64,000 nt of DNA from an uncultured Clostridium sp. GTDB taxonomy: Bacteria; Bacillota; Clostridia; Clostridiales; Clostridiaceae. The DNA lies in assembly GCA_900547475.1 (NCBI GenBank), contig URGW01000006.1, positions 52,003-116,002 of the forward strand, given 5' to 3'. The first letter of the stretch is position 1. Each line of letters starts with the position of its first letter. Made by a program: the position numbers and the translations under genes. The notes beneath the pieces were generated by a model that made no database searches, was not told the DNA's origin, and was given only the letters and a program-made list of their open reading frames with translations. Positions 17,393 through 26,812 of this stretch are shown here, one piece after another.

Positions 17393-17475
17393 AGGAGAAA
17401 GATGGGGGTTGTATGAACTATTAACTAAATCATATAAGGTTAGTTTTTTATATTCATATAATATTTAAGATAGCA

Positions 17476-17500
17476 CCAGCCCAATTGGGTTGGTTTTTTT
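17476..17500 (+). terminator. Riboswitch-controlled terminator
   Basis: CCAGCCCA / TTGGGTTGG hairpin (17476-17493) with one G-T pair, followed by seven T. It is the off-state of the lysine riboswitch. Confidence 0.88.
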
Positions 17501-17606
17501 ATTCTTTAGAAAATTAAATTTGATAAAGAATTGTGGACAACTTTTATAATTAGTAGAAACAAAGAGTCTATTAAGTAGATTTCTTATGAAAAGGAGAGAG
17601 TAAAAT

Positions 17607-18425
17607 ATGAAAAAAAGATTATCAGCATTAATTTTAGCTGTAGCAACAGCAGCAATAACATTAACGGGGTGTGGAACAAAAACTTCATCAGAAAATGTAT
17701 TTAAAGTAGCGATGGAAGCAGGATATGCTCCGTTTAACTGGACTCAATTAGATGATTCAAATGGTGCAGTAAAAATAGAAGGATCTTCAGAATATGCTGG
17801 AGGATACGATGTGGAAATTGCGAAAAAAATAGCAGATTCATTAGGAAAAGAGTTAGTTATAGTTAAAACTGAATGGGATGGATTAGTACCATCATTAATA
17901 TCAGGAAAAGTAGATGCTATTATTGCAGGTATGTCACCAACAGAAGAACGTAAGGAGACAATAGATTTTTCAGATAATTACTATGAATCAGATTTAGTTA
18001 TGCTAGTAAAGAAGGGTGGAGCATATGAAAATGCAAAAACATTAGGTGAGTTTTCAGGAGCTAAAATAACAGCTCAGTTAAATACTTTCCACTATTCAGT
18101 AATAGATCAAATACCATCAGTAAATAAACAACTTGCTATGGATAATTTTTCAGCTATGAGAGTAGCTTTAGAAACAGGTGTTATAGATGGTTATGTAACT
18201 GAGAGACCAGAAGCCTTAAGTGCTGAAATGGCAAATGAGAACTTTAAAATGGTAGAGTTTACAGATGGTTTTGTTACATCAGAGGAAGATACTACTATAG
18301 CAGTTGGTTTAGTAAAAGGAAGTCAGTTAAAAGATCAAGTAAATGAAGTTTTAAGTGGAATATCTAAAGAAGAAAGATTAGAGATAATGGATACTGCTAT
18401 TAAAAATCAACCTGCAGCTCAATAG
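17607..18425 (+). CDS. Lysine ABC importer, binding lipoprotein
   Basis: A 272-residue solute-binding protein of the polar amino-acid family (SBP_bac_3). The signal peptide ends at the lipobox LTGC (Cys22), so it is anchored to the outer face of the membrane. Family signatures: FKVAMEAGYAPFNW, GGYDVEIAKKIADSLG, VPSLISGKVDAIIAGMSPTEERKETIDFS. It is the first gene after the lysine riboswitch, with AAAGGAGAGAG as ribosome site, and is followed by its permease and ATPase. Lysine specificity is inferred from the riboswitch, not from the protein itself. Confidence 0.92.
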   Translation: MKKRLSALILAVATAAITLTGCGTKTSSENVFKVAMEAGYAPFNWTQLDDSNGAVKIEGSSEYAGGYDVEIAKKIADSLGKELVIVKTEWDGLVPSLISGKVDAIIAGMSPTEERKETIDFSDNYYESDLVMLVKKGGAYENAKTLGEFSGAKITAQLNTFHYSVIDQIPSVNKQLAMDNFSAMRVALETGVIDGYVTERPEALSAEMANENFKMVEFTDGFVTSEEDTTIAVGLVKGSQLKDQVNEVLSGISKEERLEIMDTAIKNQPAAQ

Positions 18426-18475
18426 TTTATGATAGATTAATATATAATTTAAAAATATTTTAAGGAGAGTTTGGC

Positions 18476-19252
18476 ATGAGTCTAGAATGGATAATTAAGA
18501 TATTACAAAATAACTGGCCGATGTTTTTAAGAGGGGCCGGAATGACCTTATTAATTTCTATAATAGGAACATTAGTGGGAACATTAATAGGTCTTATAGT
18601 TGGAGTTATAAGAACAATACCTATTCCAGAAAAGGGAGCAAAGAAAGGTATATTAAAAACAATTAATGCAATTTTATCAGCCTATATAGAATTTTTCCGT
18701 GGAACTCCTATGATAGTACAAGCTATGGTTATTTATTATGGGTCAGCAGCGGCTTTTGGAATAGATATAGATAGAATTGCAGCAGGATTATTTATAGTAT
18801 CAATAAATACAGGAGCATATATGTCTGAAATAGTAAGAGGAGGAATTGTTTCAGTAGATAGAGGTCAATTTGAAGCTGCACAAGCAATAGGAATGAATCA
18901 TTTTCAAACTATGACTAATGTAGTGTTACCACAAGTTATTAGAAATATTTTACCTGCTACTGGAAATGAGTTTGTAATTAATATAAAGGATACATCTGTT
19001 TTAAATGTAATATCAGTATCAGAGTTATTCTTCCAAACTAAGACTATATCAGGAAATAACTTTAGATATTTTGAAACATTCTTTATAACATGTATAATTT
19101 ATTTTATTATGACATTTACAGTTACAAGAATATTAAGAGCAATAGAGAAAAAGTTAGATGGGCCTGAAAACTATATTATTGCAGGTAATCAAATGCAAGT
19201 TGAAACACCAGAAGATATGGCTAAAAAAGTTAATGGTAGTGTGGTAGCTTAA
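18476..19252 (+). CDS. Lysine ABC importer, permease
   Basis: A 258-residue inner-membrane permease of the HisM/GlnP type, with about five membrane helices and the coupling-helix EAA motif EAAQAIGMNHFQTMTNVVLPQVIRNILP. FFRGTPMIVQ is another family marker. It starts 50 nt after the binding protein with AAGGAGAG upstream and is followed 13 nt later by the ATPase. A single permease gene would form a homodimer. Confidence 0.93.
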   Translation: MSLEWIIKILQNNWPMFLRGAGMTLLISIIGTLVGTLIGLIVGVIRTIPIPEKGAKKGILKTINAILSAYIEFFRGTPMIVQAMVIYYGSAAAFGIDIDRIAAGLFIVSINTGAYMSEIVRGGIVSVDRGQFEAAQAIGMNHFQTMTNVVLPQVIRNILPATGNEFVINIKDTSVLNVISVSELFFQTKTISGNNFRYFETFFITCIIYFIMTFTVTRILRAIEKKLDGPENYIIAGNQMQVETPEDMAKKVNGSVVA

Positions 19253-19265
19253 GGAGGAGTAAAAC

Positions 19266-20000
<735 letters not shown>

Positions 20001-20116
20001 TAGACATAATTATTATATATAATAGTATCTTTTAGTTATGAATGTTTATAATAAATTTAGAAATATGCTATAATATTAATAAACGTATAATTGAGAGAGT
20101 TTATTTTGGAGGATAT

Positions 20117-20383
20117 ATGGAGAATTTATTAACAACAATTGAGAGAGAAAATCATATTAGAGAAATATTTTTAAGTATGTTTAAGGAAGATGGGATTTCA
20201 CAAGAAGAATTAGAAAAGGCAATTTGTGAGTCTTATTGTGAAGAGGGATTTCAATGTAAATCAATAAAAGATATTCCTATAAATGAGATGAAGGAAGCAA
20301 TAATTGAATGTTGTGAATCAGCAGGATTAGCATTTGAAACCTTTGATGATATTTTAGAATATTTTTATAAAAATAATAATTAG
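20117..20383 (+). CDS. Small acidic protein, unknown
   Basis: An 88-residue acidic, helical protein. Met at 20117 follows TTGGAGGATAT, a good ribosome site, so the longer ORF from 20042 is not used. Features: MFKEDGISQEELEKAICESYCEEGFQ and MKEAIIECCESAGLAFETFDDILEYF, with four cysteines. I do not recognise the family. A weak hairpin (AGCTATTACTT...AAGTAGTAGCT) follows at about 20390-20424 and may end the transcript. Confidence 0.65.
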   Translation: MENLLTTIERENHIREIFLSMFKEDGISQEELEKAICESYCEEGFQCKSIKDIPINEMKEAIIECCESAGLAFETFDDILEYFYKNNN

Positions 20384-20547
20384 AGATAAATAGCTATTAC
20401 TTATAGATTTAAGTAGTAGCTATTTTTAATATATTAAAGAAAGAGAAATCCATAAAATAAAGATTGTAATTAAGTAAAAATACGATATTATATAACTATA
20501 AATCTAACTAAAGAGAAAATATAAAAAAGAGGGAGTTGTTTACAAGT

Positions 20548-21840
20548 ATGATTAAAAATAAAAAGACAAAAATAACATTTCATAGTGGTGTTTTAACAAT
20601 TGGAGGAACAATAATAGAGATTACGTACGAAGATAGTCACATTTTCTTTGATTTTGGTAGTGAGTATAATCCATCTGCTAAAGTGCAACCAGAAGATTTA
20701 CAAGGATTATTAGATGAAAATTTAGTACCATATTTAAATAATATATTTGATCCTAAAATACCTTTAATAGGCTATGAGTCAAAAGAAAATACATTTAAAA
20801 ATACAGCTGTATTCTTATCTCATATTCATTTAGATCATTCTAAAATAGTTAATTACTTAAATCCTGAAATACCTCTGTATACTTTAGAAGGTACAAAATC
20901 ATTACTAAATACCTTGAATATCAACAATGATTTTATTTTTCCTTTATATGAAAAACAAGACTTTAATACAAGGGAAGTAATTGGAGTTAAAGAAAATGAA
21001 GTTGTTACTGTTGGAAAAATAAAAGTAAAAGTTATGCCAGTTGATCACGATGCTTATGGGGCTAGTGGATTAGTAATAGAAACGCCAGATTTAACTATAG
21101 CATATACTGGAGATATAAGACTTCATGGATATAGAGAAAATGATACATTAAACTTCTGTAAAGCAAGTGAAAATTGTGATGCATTATTAATAGAAGGAGT
21201 AAGTGTTTCATTCCAAGAGTTTGGAGATCCTATAAGAGAGACAGAGGCTGCAAATGAACCAGAGCTTATAGAAAAAATAAATGATATAGTTAATAGTAAT
21301 CCTAATAAGCAAATAACTTTCAATTATTATATATCAAATGTAGAAAGAATTTTAAATATAATTAAAAGTAATCCAAGAACTGTTGTATTAGATGCATATT
21401 ATTCATATGTGGTAAAAGAAGCAGCTGGAATTGAAACTTATTATTATCAATTAGATGATAAGGAATATGGATTAGACGAAAGTTTAAGGGTTAATTTTGA
21501 AGAGTTATTAAATGATGAAGGTAAGTATTTCTGGCAACTAGATAAGCTTGCTTTAAAACATATAGATAAACTTAAGGAGAATGGAATTTATATTCATACT
21601 GATGCTCAACCATTAGGAGACTTTGATCCAGCATATGAACCGTTTATAAAACAATTTAGTGATCATAATATAAAATTTGTATTATTGAGATGTAGTGGTC
21701 ATGCTCGTCCTTATGATTTAATAAAAATAATTAACTTAATTAAACCAAAGCTGTTAATTCCAATTCATTCGTATCGTCCTGAAAAGCTTTATAATGAAAA
21801 TGGAGATGTTTTATTACCTAAAAAAGGTCAAACAATATAA
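20548..21840 (+). CDS. Metallo-beta-lactamase-fold hydrolase, beta-CASP-like
   Basis: About 430 residues. The metal-binding motif is LSHIHLDHSK, with later ligands in MPVDHDAYGASG and AYTGDIRLHGYRE. The C-terminal LLRCSGHARPYDLIKIINLIKPKLLIPIHSYRPE is like the terminal motif of RNase J-type beta-CASP proteins, so an RNA or nucleic-acid substrate is possible. It lacks the clear RNase J C-terminal domain and is shorter. A TTG at 20536 directly abuts the GAGGGAG ribosome site, so the ATG at 20548 is preferred. Cytoplasmic; stands alone. Confidence 0.8.
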   Translation: MIKNKKTKITFHSGVLTIGGTIIEITYEDSHIFFDFGSEYNPSAKVQPEDLQGLLDENLVPYLNNIFDPKIPLIGYESKENTFKNTAVFLSHIHLDHSKIVNYLNPEIPLYTLEGTKSLLNTLNINNDFIFPLYEKQDFNTREVIGVKENEVVTVGKIKVKVMPVDHDAYGASGLVIETPDLTIAYTGDIRLHGYRENDTLNFCKASENCDALLIEGVSVSFQEFGDPIRETEAANEPELIEKINDIVNSNPNKQITFNYYISNVERILNIIKSNPRTVVLDAYYSYVVKEAAGIETYYYQLDDKEYGLDESLRVNFEELLNDEGKYFWQLDKLALKHIDKLKENGIYIHTDAQPLGDFDPAYEPFIKQFSDHNIKFVLLRCSGHARPYDLIKIINLIKPKLLIPIHSYRPEKLYNENGDVLLPKKGQTI

Positions 21841-21869
21841 TATATTTAAACCAAAGAAAGTGTAGAGTA

Positions 21870-21914
21870 TTAGGCATATTAAGTTTAGCAAAATCTAAAC
21901 TTAATATTGCCTAC
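21870..21914 (+). terminator. Stem-loop between hydrolase and nucleotidase genes
   Basis: TAGGCATATTAAGTTTAG pairs with CTAAACTTAATATTGCCTA around a 6-nt loop, with a one-base bulge. There is no long T-run, so its strength as a terminator is uncertain. Confidence 0.5.
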
Positions 21915-21939
21915 CTATAAATTGGAAGGAAGATAAGAT

Positions 21940-23451
21940 ATGAAGTTAGCGATATATCAAACAAGTGATTTGCATGGATATGTTTATCCAACTAATTATG
22001 TAAAAGAGCAGTCACTAGGAATACTTAAAATAGGAAGTTACATATTAAATGATGAAAAAAATTATGATGCATCTTTAAAAATTGATTGTGGAGATTTAAT
22101 ACAAGGTTCTGCTTTAGCACATTATTTATCAAAGGAAAAGTTGGATAAAAACCCTATATTAGAAGGATTGGAATTTATAGGCTATGATGCTTACGTTATA
22201 GGAAATCATGAATTTAACTATGGATTAGAGTACTTAAATAATTCATATAAACTTGTTGAGAATAAAATAATTAATACGAATATTGATGGATTAAATTTAA
22301 ATACAAAACCATATAAAATATTTAATTTTAATGGATTTAAGGTTGCATGCATTGGATTTACGACATCTTTTATTCCTAATTGGGAACATGAAAAAAATAT
22401 AACTGGTTTAAAATTTTTAGATCCTGTTGAGATGTATGGGCGATATGAAAAAGAATTAAAAGAACAAGCTGATTATATTATAGTATGTTACCATGGTGGA
22501 TTCGAAAAAAGCTTAGATGGAAATAATACACCAACAGAAAAACTTACTAAAGAAAACCAAGCAAGTGAACTATTAGAAAAATATGATTCAATTAATATGG
22601 TTTTAAGTGGACATCAACATAGATCATTTATTACTAAAATAAATGGAGTAGTTTGTGCACAACCTCTTCATAATGGGCAAAAGTTTAGTAAAATCATATT
22701 AGATACAGAGACTAAAGAAGTAAATTATGAGTTAGTTGATGTTTCATTATTAAATGATGAGATTAATAAGAAATTAGAAAGTATATTTAATAGTGTTGAA
22801 TTAAACTTAAAAGATTACTTAGATAAAGAAATTGGTGAATTTGATAAAGATATACTTATGGATGATATTTTTGAAGCAAGATTAAAAGGACATCCGTTTA
22901 TTAATTTTTTACATCAAGTGCAATTAGAAGCTTCTGAGGCAGAGTTTTCAGTTTTATCATTATTTGATAGTGCAATTGGATTTAAGAAAAATGTATCTAT
23001 TAGAGATGTATTAATAAATTATCCTTATCCTAATACTCTAATGGTTTTAAAAGTTAGGGGCGATAAATTAAAAGAAGCTATTGAAAAGGCTGCTACATAT
23101 TTTGTAATTGATGATGGAAAAGTAAAAATTAGTGATGGATTCTTAGTTCCAAAGGTGCAAAACTATAATTATGATACTTTTGGAGGTTTTGATTATGAAA
23201 TTGACCTATCAAGAAATTTTGGAGATAGAGTAGTTTCTATGAAAAAGGATGGTAGGAGTATTGATTTAGATAAGTATTATAATGTTGTTATGAATAATTA
23301 TCGTGCTACTAATACTTCAATTTATCCATCTTATGAAGGTGCTGAAGTTGTTCGTGAAATTAATGTTGATATAAGTGAGCTTATAATTAACTATTTTTTA
23401 AAACATAACAATATAAAAATTGTTGAAAAAAGTAATTATATAATTAAATAA
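21940..23451 (+). CDS. 5'-nucleotidase/metallophosphatase family protein
   Basis: A 503-residue UshA-type enzyme. The N-terminal metallophosphatase motifs are TSDLHGY, DCGDLIQG, GNHEFNYG, CYHGG and SGHQHRSF. The 5'-nucleotidase C-terminal domain is marked by VLKVRGDKLKEAIEKAA and the FGGFDYEIDLS segment. There is no signal peptide, so it acts in the cytoplasm, unlike UshA itself. It probably releases phosphate from nucleotides or cyclic nucleotides; the exact substrate cannot be told. GGAAGGAAG precedes ATG. Confidence 0.88.
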   Translation: MKLAIYQTSDLHGYVYPTNYVKEQSLGILKIGSYILNDEKNYDASLKIDCGDLIQGSALAHYLSKEKLDKNPILEGLEFIGYDAYVIGNHEFNYGLEYLNNSYKLVENKIINTNIDGLNLNTKPYKIFNFNGFKVACIGFTTSFIPNWEHEKNITGLKFLDPVEMYGRYEKELKEQADYIIVCYHGGFEKSLDGNNTPTEKLTKENQASELLEKYDSINMVLSGHQHRSFITKINGVVCAQPLHNGQKFSKIILDTETKEVNYELVDVSLLNDEINKKLESIFNSVELNLKDYLDKEIGEFDKDILMDDIFEARLKGHPFINFLHQVQLEASEAEFSVLSLFDSAIGFKKNVSIRDVLINYPYPNTLMVLKVRGDKLKEAIEKAATYFVIDDGKVKISDGFLVPKVQNYNYDTFGGFDYEIDLSRNFGDRVVSMKKDGRSIDLDKYYNVVMNNYRATNTSIYPSYEGAEVVREINVDISELIINYFLKHNNIKIVEKSNYIIK

Positions 23452-23458
23452 TAAATTT

Positions 23459-23496
23459 TGCTGTATCAAGAGTAATGTGATACAGCATATTTTTTT
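23459..23496 (+). terminator. Rho-independent terminator
   Basis: TGCTGTATCA (23459-23468) and TGATACAGCA (23478-23487), then a T-run, directly after the nucleotidase stop. Confidence 0.88.
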
Positions 23497-23663
23497 ATCT
23501 AAAGATAAAGTTTTATTAACTTTGTAAGGTTATATTAATAATATTTAACATAGATTTTACATTCAAAATGTAAAATAAATGATATTATTAATTATTATGT
23601 AAATATTAGGGGTAATATGTACAAATTTAATTACAAGAAAAATTAATAGGGAGTGTGTTGACT

Positions 23664-25979
23664 ATGGAAGAGCAACGAACTATATTAGGGTTAACAGAAG
23701 CAGAAGTATTAGAGAGAAAAGAAAAAGGTCAAATTAATATTATAGAAGAAAAAACTGTGAAATCAAATTGGGAGATTATAGCGGGTAATGTATTTACATT
23801 ATTTAATTTATATAATTTCCTTATTGCTATTGCTTTAATGTCTGTTGGAGCATATTCTAATTTAGCATTTATTTTAATAATTATATTAAATATAAGTATT
23901 GGAAGTTTTCAAGAAATACATGCAAAGAATATGGTAGCTAAGCTATCAGTACTTACTGTATCAAAGGTTGATGTAATAAGAGATGGAAGAGAAAAAAGTA
24001 TAAATGTTGATGAAGTAGTTTTAGATGATATAACTATATTAAATATGGGAAATCAAATTTCTTCAGATTCAGTTGTTATTGATGGAAAAATCGAAGTAAA
24101 TGAATCTCTTCTTACTGGAGAATCAGATACAATAGTAAAGATGCCAGGTGACAAGTTATTTTCAGGAAGTTATGTTGTTAGTGGTAAATGTTATGCTAAG
24201 GTTGAAAAAGTAGGTAAAGATAATTTAGCAGCAGAAATTACATTAAAGAGTAAAAAACATAAAAAGGTAAATTCAGAATTACTAAACTCTATGAGGAAAG
24301 TTACAAGGCTTACAAGCTTTATAATAATACCGGTAGGAGTATTATTATTTGTACAGGCATTTTTCTTTAGAGATCAAGTAATAAAAAGTTCTGTAGTAAC
24401 AACAGCAGCAGCATTACTAGGAATGTTACCAAAGGGATTAGTTTTATTAATTAGTATATCTCTAGCAACTGGTGTAATTAAGCTGGCAAAGAAGAAAGTA
24501 CTAGTACAAGATTTGTATAGTGTTGAGACATTAGCACATGTAGATACATTATGTCTTGATAAGACTGGTACTATTACTGAAGGTAAGATGAAAGTTTCAA
24601 ATGTTGAAATCTTTAATGAAGAAATAATGCCAATTTCAATAGAGCAGGCTTTAAGTGCTTTTGTTAATGAGATAGGAGATAATAATGGTACTTTCCAAGC
24701 TTTAAAAGAGCATTTTAATGGAAATGATAATTTTGACGTTGATTATAAAAATCAATTTTCATCTGAAAGAAAATGGAGTTCTATTTCGTTTAAGGGTATA
24801 GGTTCTATAATAGTTGGAGCACCTGAAAGATTAATAGCGAAAAGTGCTTTTGAAATGAAAGAGAACATGATAGAGGCACAAAAGCAAGGAAAAAGAGTTC
24901 TTCTTGTAGGGTTTTCTAAGGATGTAGTAGAAGACACATTACCAGAAATAGAAATTATTGCTGCAATAGAGTTATCAGATCCATTAAGAAAGAATGCAAA
25001 AGAAATGCTTGGATTCTTTAAAGGGGAAGGTGTAACTGTAAAGATAATTTCAGGTGATAATCCATTAACTGTTTCTAGTATAGCTAAGCAAGCAGGATTA
25101 GATGAATATGAGTCATATATTGATTTATCGACTATAAAAAATGATGATGAAATAATTGATTTAGTAGATAAATATAGTATCTTTGCAAGAGTATCACCAA
25201 ACCAAAAGAGTTTATTAGTGCAAGCATTACAAGCAAAAGGACATACTGTTGCTATGACTGGTGATGGAGTAAATGATGTTATTGCATTAAGACAAGCAGA
25301 TTGTAGTATAACATTACCAGAAGCAAGTGATGTGGCAAAACAAGTTTCACAAATTGTTCTTTTAAATTCTGACTTTAGTGTTTTAAAAGATGTTTTAATG
25401 GAAGGTAGAAGAGTTGTAAATAATATTACTAATGTTGCTACAATATTCTTTATAAAAACATTGTATTCAGTAATGTTATCAATATTAAATATTATAACTT
25501 GTACAGCTTTCCCATTTATGCCAATACAAATTACATTAGTGGATCTTGCTATTGAGGGATATACATCATTCTTTATATCATTTGAGCCTAATGGAAAACA
25601 GATAAAGGAAAAATTCTTGAAAAGCGTATTAAAAAATTCATTCCCGTATTCTGTGGTTATAATAATAAATATTATATGTTTATATTTCTTAGCTCCAGCC
25701 GTAGGTATAGCAGAGGCTAAGATGACCACATTAATGTATTATATGATTGGATTTACTAGTATTTTAGCTGTGGTAAGAGTATGTAGACCATTTAATAAAA
25801 TGCGTGTATTTTTATGTACAACAACAGCTATAGGATTCTTTGTAGCGACAATTTTATTTAGAAATTTATTGCATTTAAGTAAGTTAGGAATACAAGAGTT
25901 AACAGTATTTTTAATAATGGCTATATTAAGTACAATTTTAATTTTAATAAAAAATTACTTAATGAAAGTTAAATATTAA
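23664..25979 (+). CDS. Cation P-type ATPase, CtpE-like
   Basis: A 771-residue P-type ATPase. Actuator motif LTGESDT, phosphorylation motif CLDKTGTITEG, and hinge MTGDGVNDVIALRQADC are intact, so it should be active. The fourth membrane helix reads LLGMLPKGLVLL, with PKGL in place of the PEGL of calcium and sodium pumps; this pattern and the short length fit the E-type group (mycobacterial CtpE, streptococcal relatives), some of which move calcium. About ten membrane helices. A GTG at 23655 overlaps the AGGGAGTG ribosome site, so ATG 23664 is preferred. Confidence 0.88.
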   Translation: MEEQRTILGLTEAEVLERKEKGQINIIEEKTVKSNWEIIAGNVFTLFNLYNFLIAIALMSVGAYSNLAFILIIILNISIGSFQEIHAKNMVAKLSVLTVSKVDVIRDGREKSINVDEVVLDDITILNMGNQISSDSVVIDGKIEVNESLLTGESDTIVKMPGDKLFSGSYVVSGKCYAKVEKVGKDNLAAEITLKSKKHKKVNSELLNSMRKVTRLTSFIIIPVGVLLFVQAFFFRDQVIKSSVVTTAAALLGMLPKGLVLLISISLATGVIKLAKKKVLVQDLYSVETLAHVDTLCLDKTGTITEGKMKVSNVEIFNEEIMPISIEQALSAFVNEIGDNNGTFQALKEHFNGNDNFDVDYKNQFSSERKWSSISFKGIGSIIVGAPERLIAKSAFEMKENMIEAQKQGKRVLLVGFSKDVVEDTLPEIEIIAAIELSDPLRKNAKEMLGFFKGEGVTVKIISGDNPLTVSSIAKQAGLDEYESYIDLSTIKNDDEIIDLVDKYSIFARVSPNQKSLLVQALQAKGHTVAMTGDGVNDVIALRQADCSITLPEASDVAKQVSQIVLLNSDFSVLKDVLMEGRRVVNNITNVATIFFIKTLYSVMLSILNIITCTAFPFMPIQITLVDLAIEGYTSFFISFEPNGKQIKEKFLKSVLKNSFPYSVVIIINIICLYFLAPAVGIAEAKMTTLMYYMIGFTSILAVVRVCRPFNKMRVFLCTTTAIGFFVATILFRNLLHLSKLGIQELTVFLIMAILSTILILIKNYLMKVKY

Positions 25980-25986
25980 GGTTATA

Positions 25987-26027
25987 TTGTCTTATTCATG
26001 TTTATAAATTATACTGAATTTATAAAC
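25987..26027 (+). promoter_or_regulatory. Promoter with palindrome before the BusR-like gene
   Basis: TTGTCT (25987-25992), 17 nt, TATACT (26010-26015). A perfect inverted repeat, GTTTATAAATT / AATTTATAAAC with a 6-nt centre (26000-26027), is centred on the -10. It may be an operator, possibly for self-control, or just a hairpin. Confidence 0.45.
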
Positions 26028-26055
26028 TATATGAATGGATAAAAGGGAAATAATT

Positions 26056-26700
26056 ATGATGGAAGAAAAAGTTAAAGGTAAGGTTTCAATTCCTCGATAT
26101 CAGCAAATAGCAATTGAAATTGCTTCGAGGATTTCTAGTGGGCAATATAAGGTCGGTGAAAAGATATATGCACGTTCATCTATAGCAAGTCAGTATGGTG
26201 TTTCTTCAGAAACTGCAAGGCGTGCAATTTGTATATTATGTGATTTAGAAATTGTTACTTCAGAAAAGGGAAGTGGAGTTGTAATTAAATCATATGAAAA
26301 TGCAGTTAATTTCATTAGGCAATATAGTAAGCGTCAAACTATTGATACTATAAAAGAAAATTTATTAAAAAGCATAGCACGTCAGCAAAAAGAGATGGAT
26401 ACTTTAAATGAATGTTTATCTGATTTAATTACAGCATCAGAACACTTTAGATCGATGAATCCATTTATGCCATTTGAAGCAAAGATAACTGCAGAATGCC
26501 CTTATTTAAATAAGAATTTATCAGAAATTCAGTTTTGGCAACATACAGGAGCTACTGTGCTTGCCATTGGTAGAAATGGAAATGTAATTAAATCACCAGG
26601 ACCATATGCCATATTATTAGAAAATGATATTATATATTTTCTATCACAAGATGACTCTTCACAAAGAGTGAAGGAGTTTTTATATCCTATAAAAGAATAA
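26056..26700 (+). CDS. busR: BusR-like GntR/RCK_C transcription regulator
   Basis: About 214 residues. The N-terminal GntR-type winged helix spans IPRYQQIAIEIASRISSGQYKVGEKIYARSSIASQYGVSSETARRAICIL. A helical, probably coiled-coil linker follows (TIKENLLKSIARQQKEMDTLNECLSDLI). The C-terminal RCK_C/TrkA_C domain (SEIQFWQHTGATVLAIGRNGNVIKSPGPYAILLENDIIYFLS) completes it. This architecture is that of BusR, the c-di-AMP-dependent repressor of the BusAB betaine importer in lactococci and streptococci. The osmolyte transporter genes follow directly. ATG 26056 is chosen because AAAGGG lies 8 nt upstream; an ATG at 26035 has no such site. Response to c-di-AMP is inferred. Confidence 0.82.
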   Translation: MMEEKVKGKVSIPRYQQIAIEIASRISSGQYKVGEKIYARSSIASQYGVSSETARRAICILCDLEIVTSEKGSGVVIKSYENAVNFIRQYSKRQTIDTIKENLLKSIARQQKEMDTLNECLSDLITASEHFRSMNPFMPFEAKITAECPYLNKNLSEIQFWQHTGATVLAIGRNGNVIKSPGPYAILLENDIIYFLSQDDSSQRVKEFLYPIKE

Positions 26701-26714
26701 GATAGTTTTAAAAT

Positions 26715-26746
26715 GCTCAAGGCTAAAATAGTCTTGAGCATTTTTC
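26715..26746 (+). terminator. Terminator after the BusR-like gene
   Basis: TGCTCAAG...CTTGAGCA hairpin followed by TTTTT. It separates the regulator from the transporter promoter. Confidence 0.85.
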
Positions 26747-26752
26747 TATTAT

Positions 26753-26794
26753 TTGACAAAGTAACAACTTTGAAATATAATAAAGTTGTTACTT
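26753..26794 (+). promoter_or_regulatory. Osmolyte transporter promoter with 36-bp operator palindrome
   Basis: Promoter TTGACA (26753-26758), 17 nt, TATAAT (26776-26781). Perfect 13-bp arms AAGTAACAACTTT (26759-26771) and AAAGTTGTTACTT (26782-26794) fill the spacer and the bases just after the -10. A bound repressor would block RNA polymerase. The BusR-like protein encoded just upstream is the obvious candidate. Confidence 0.75.
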
Positions 26795-26812
26795 GGAAAA
26801 AGGAGGTATTAA

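Noticed and set aside
24752..25729. 325-codon open frame on the minus strand
   Set aside because: It lies fully inside the P-type ATPase gene, has no ribosome site and no recognisable protein pattern; it is an antisense shadow.
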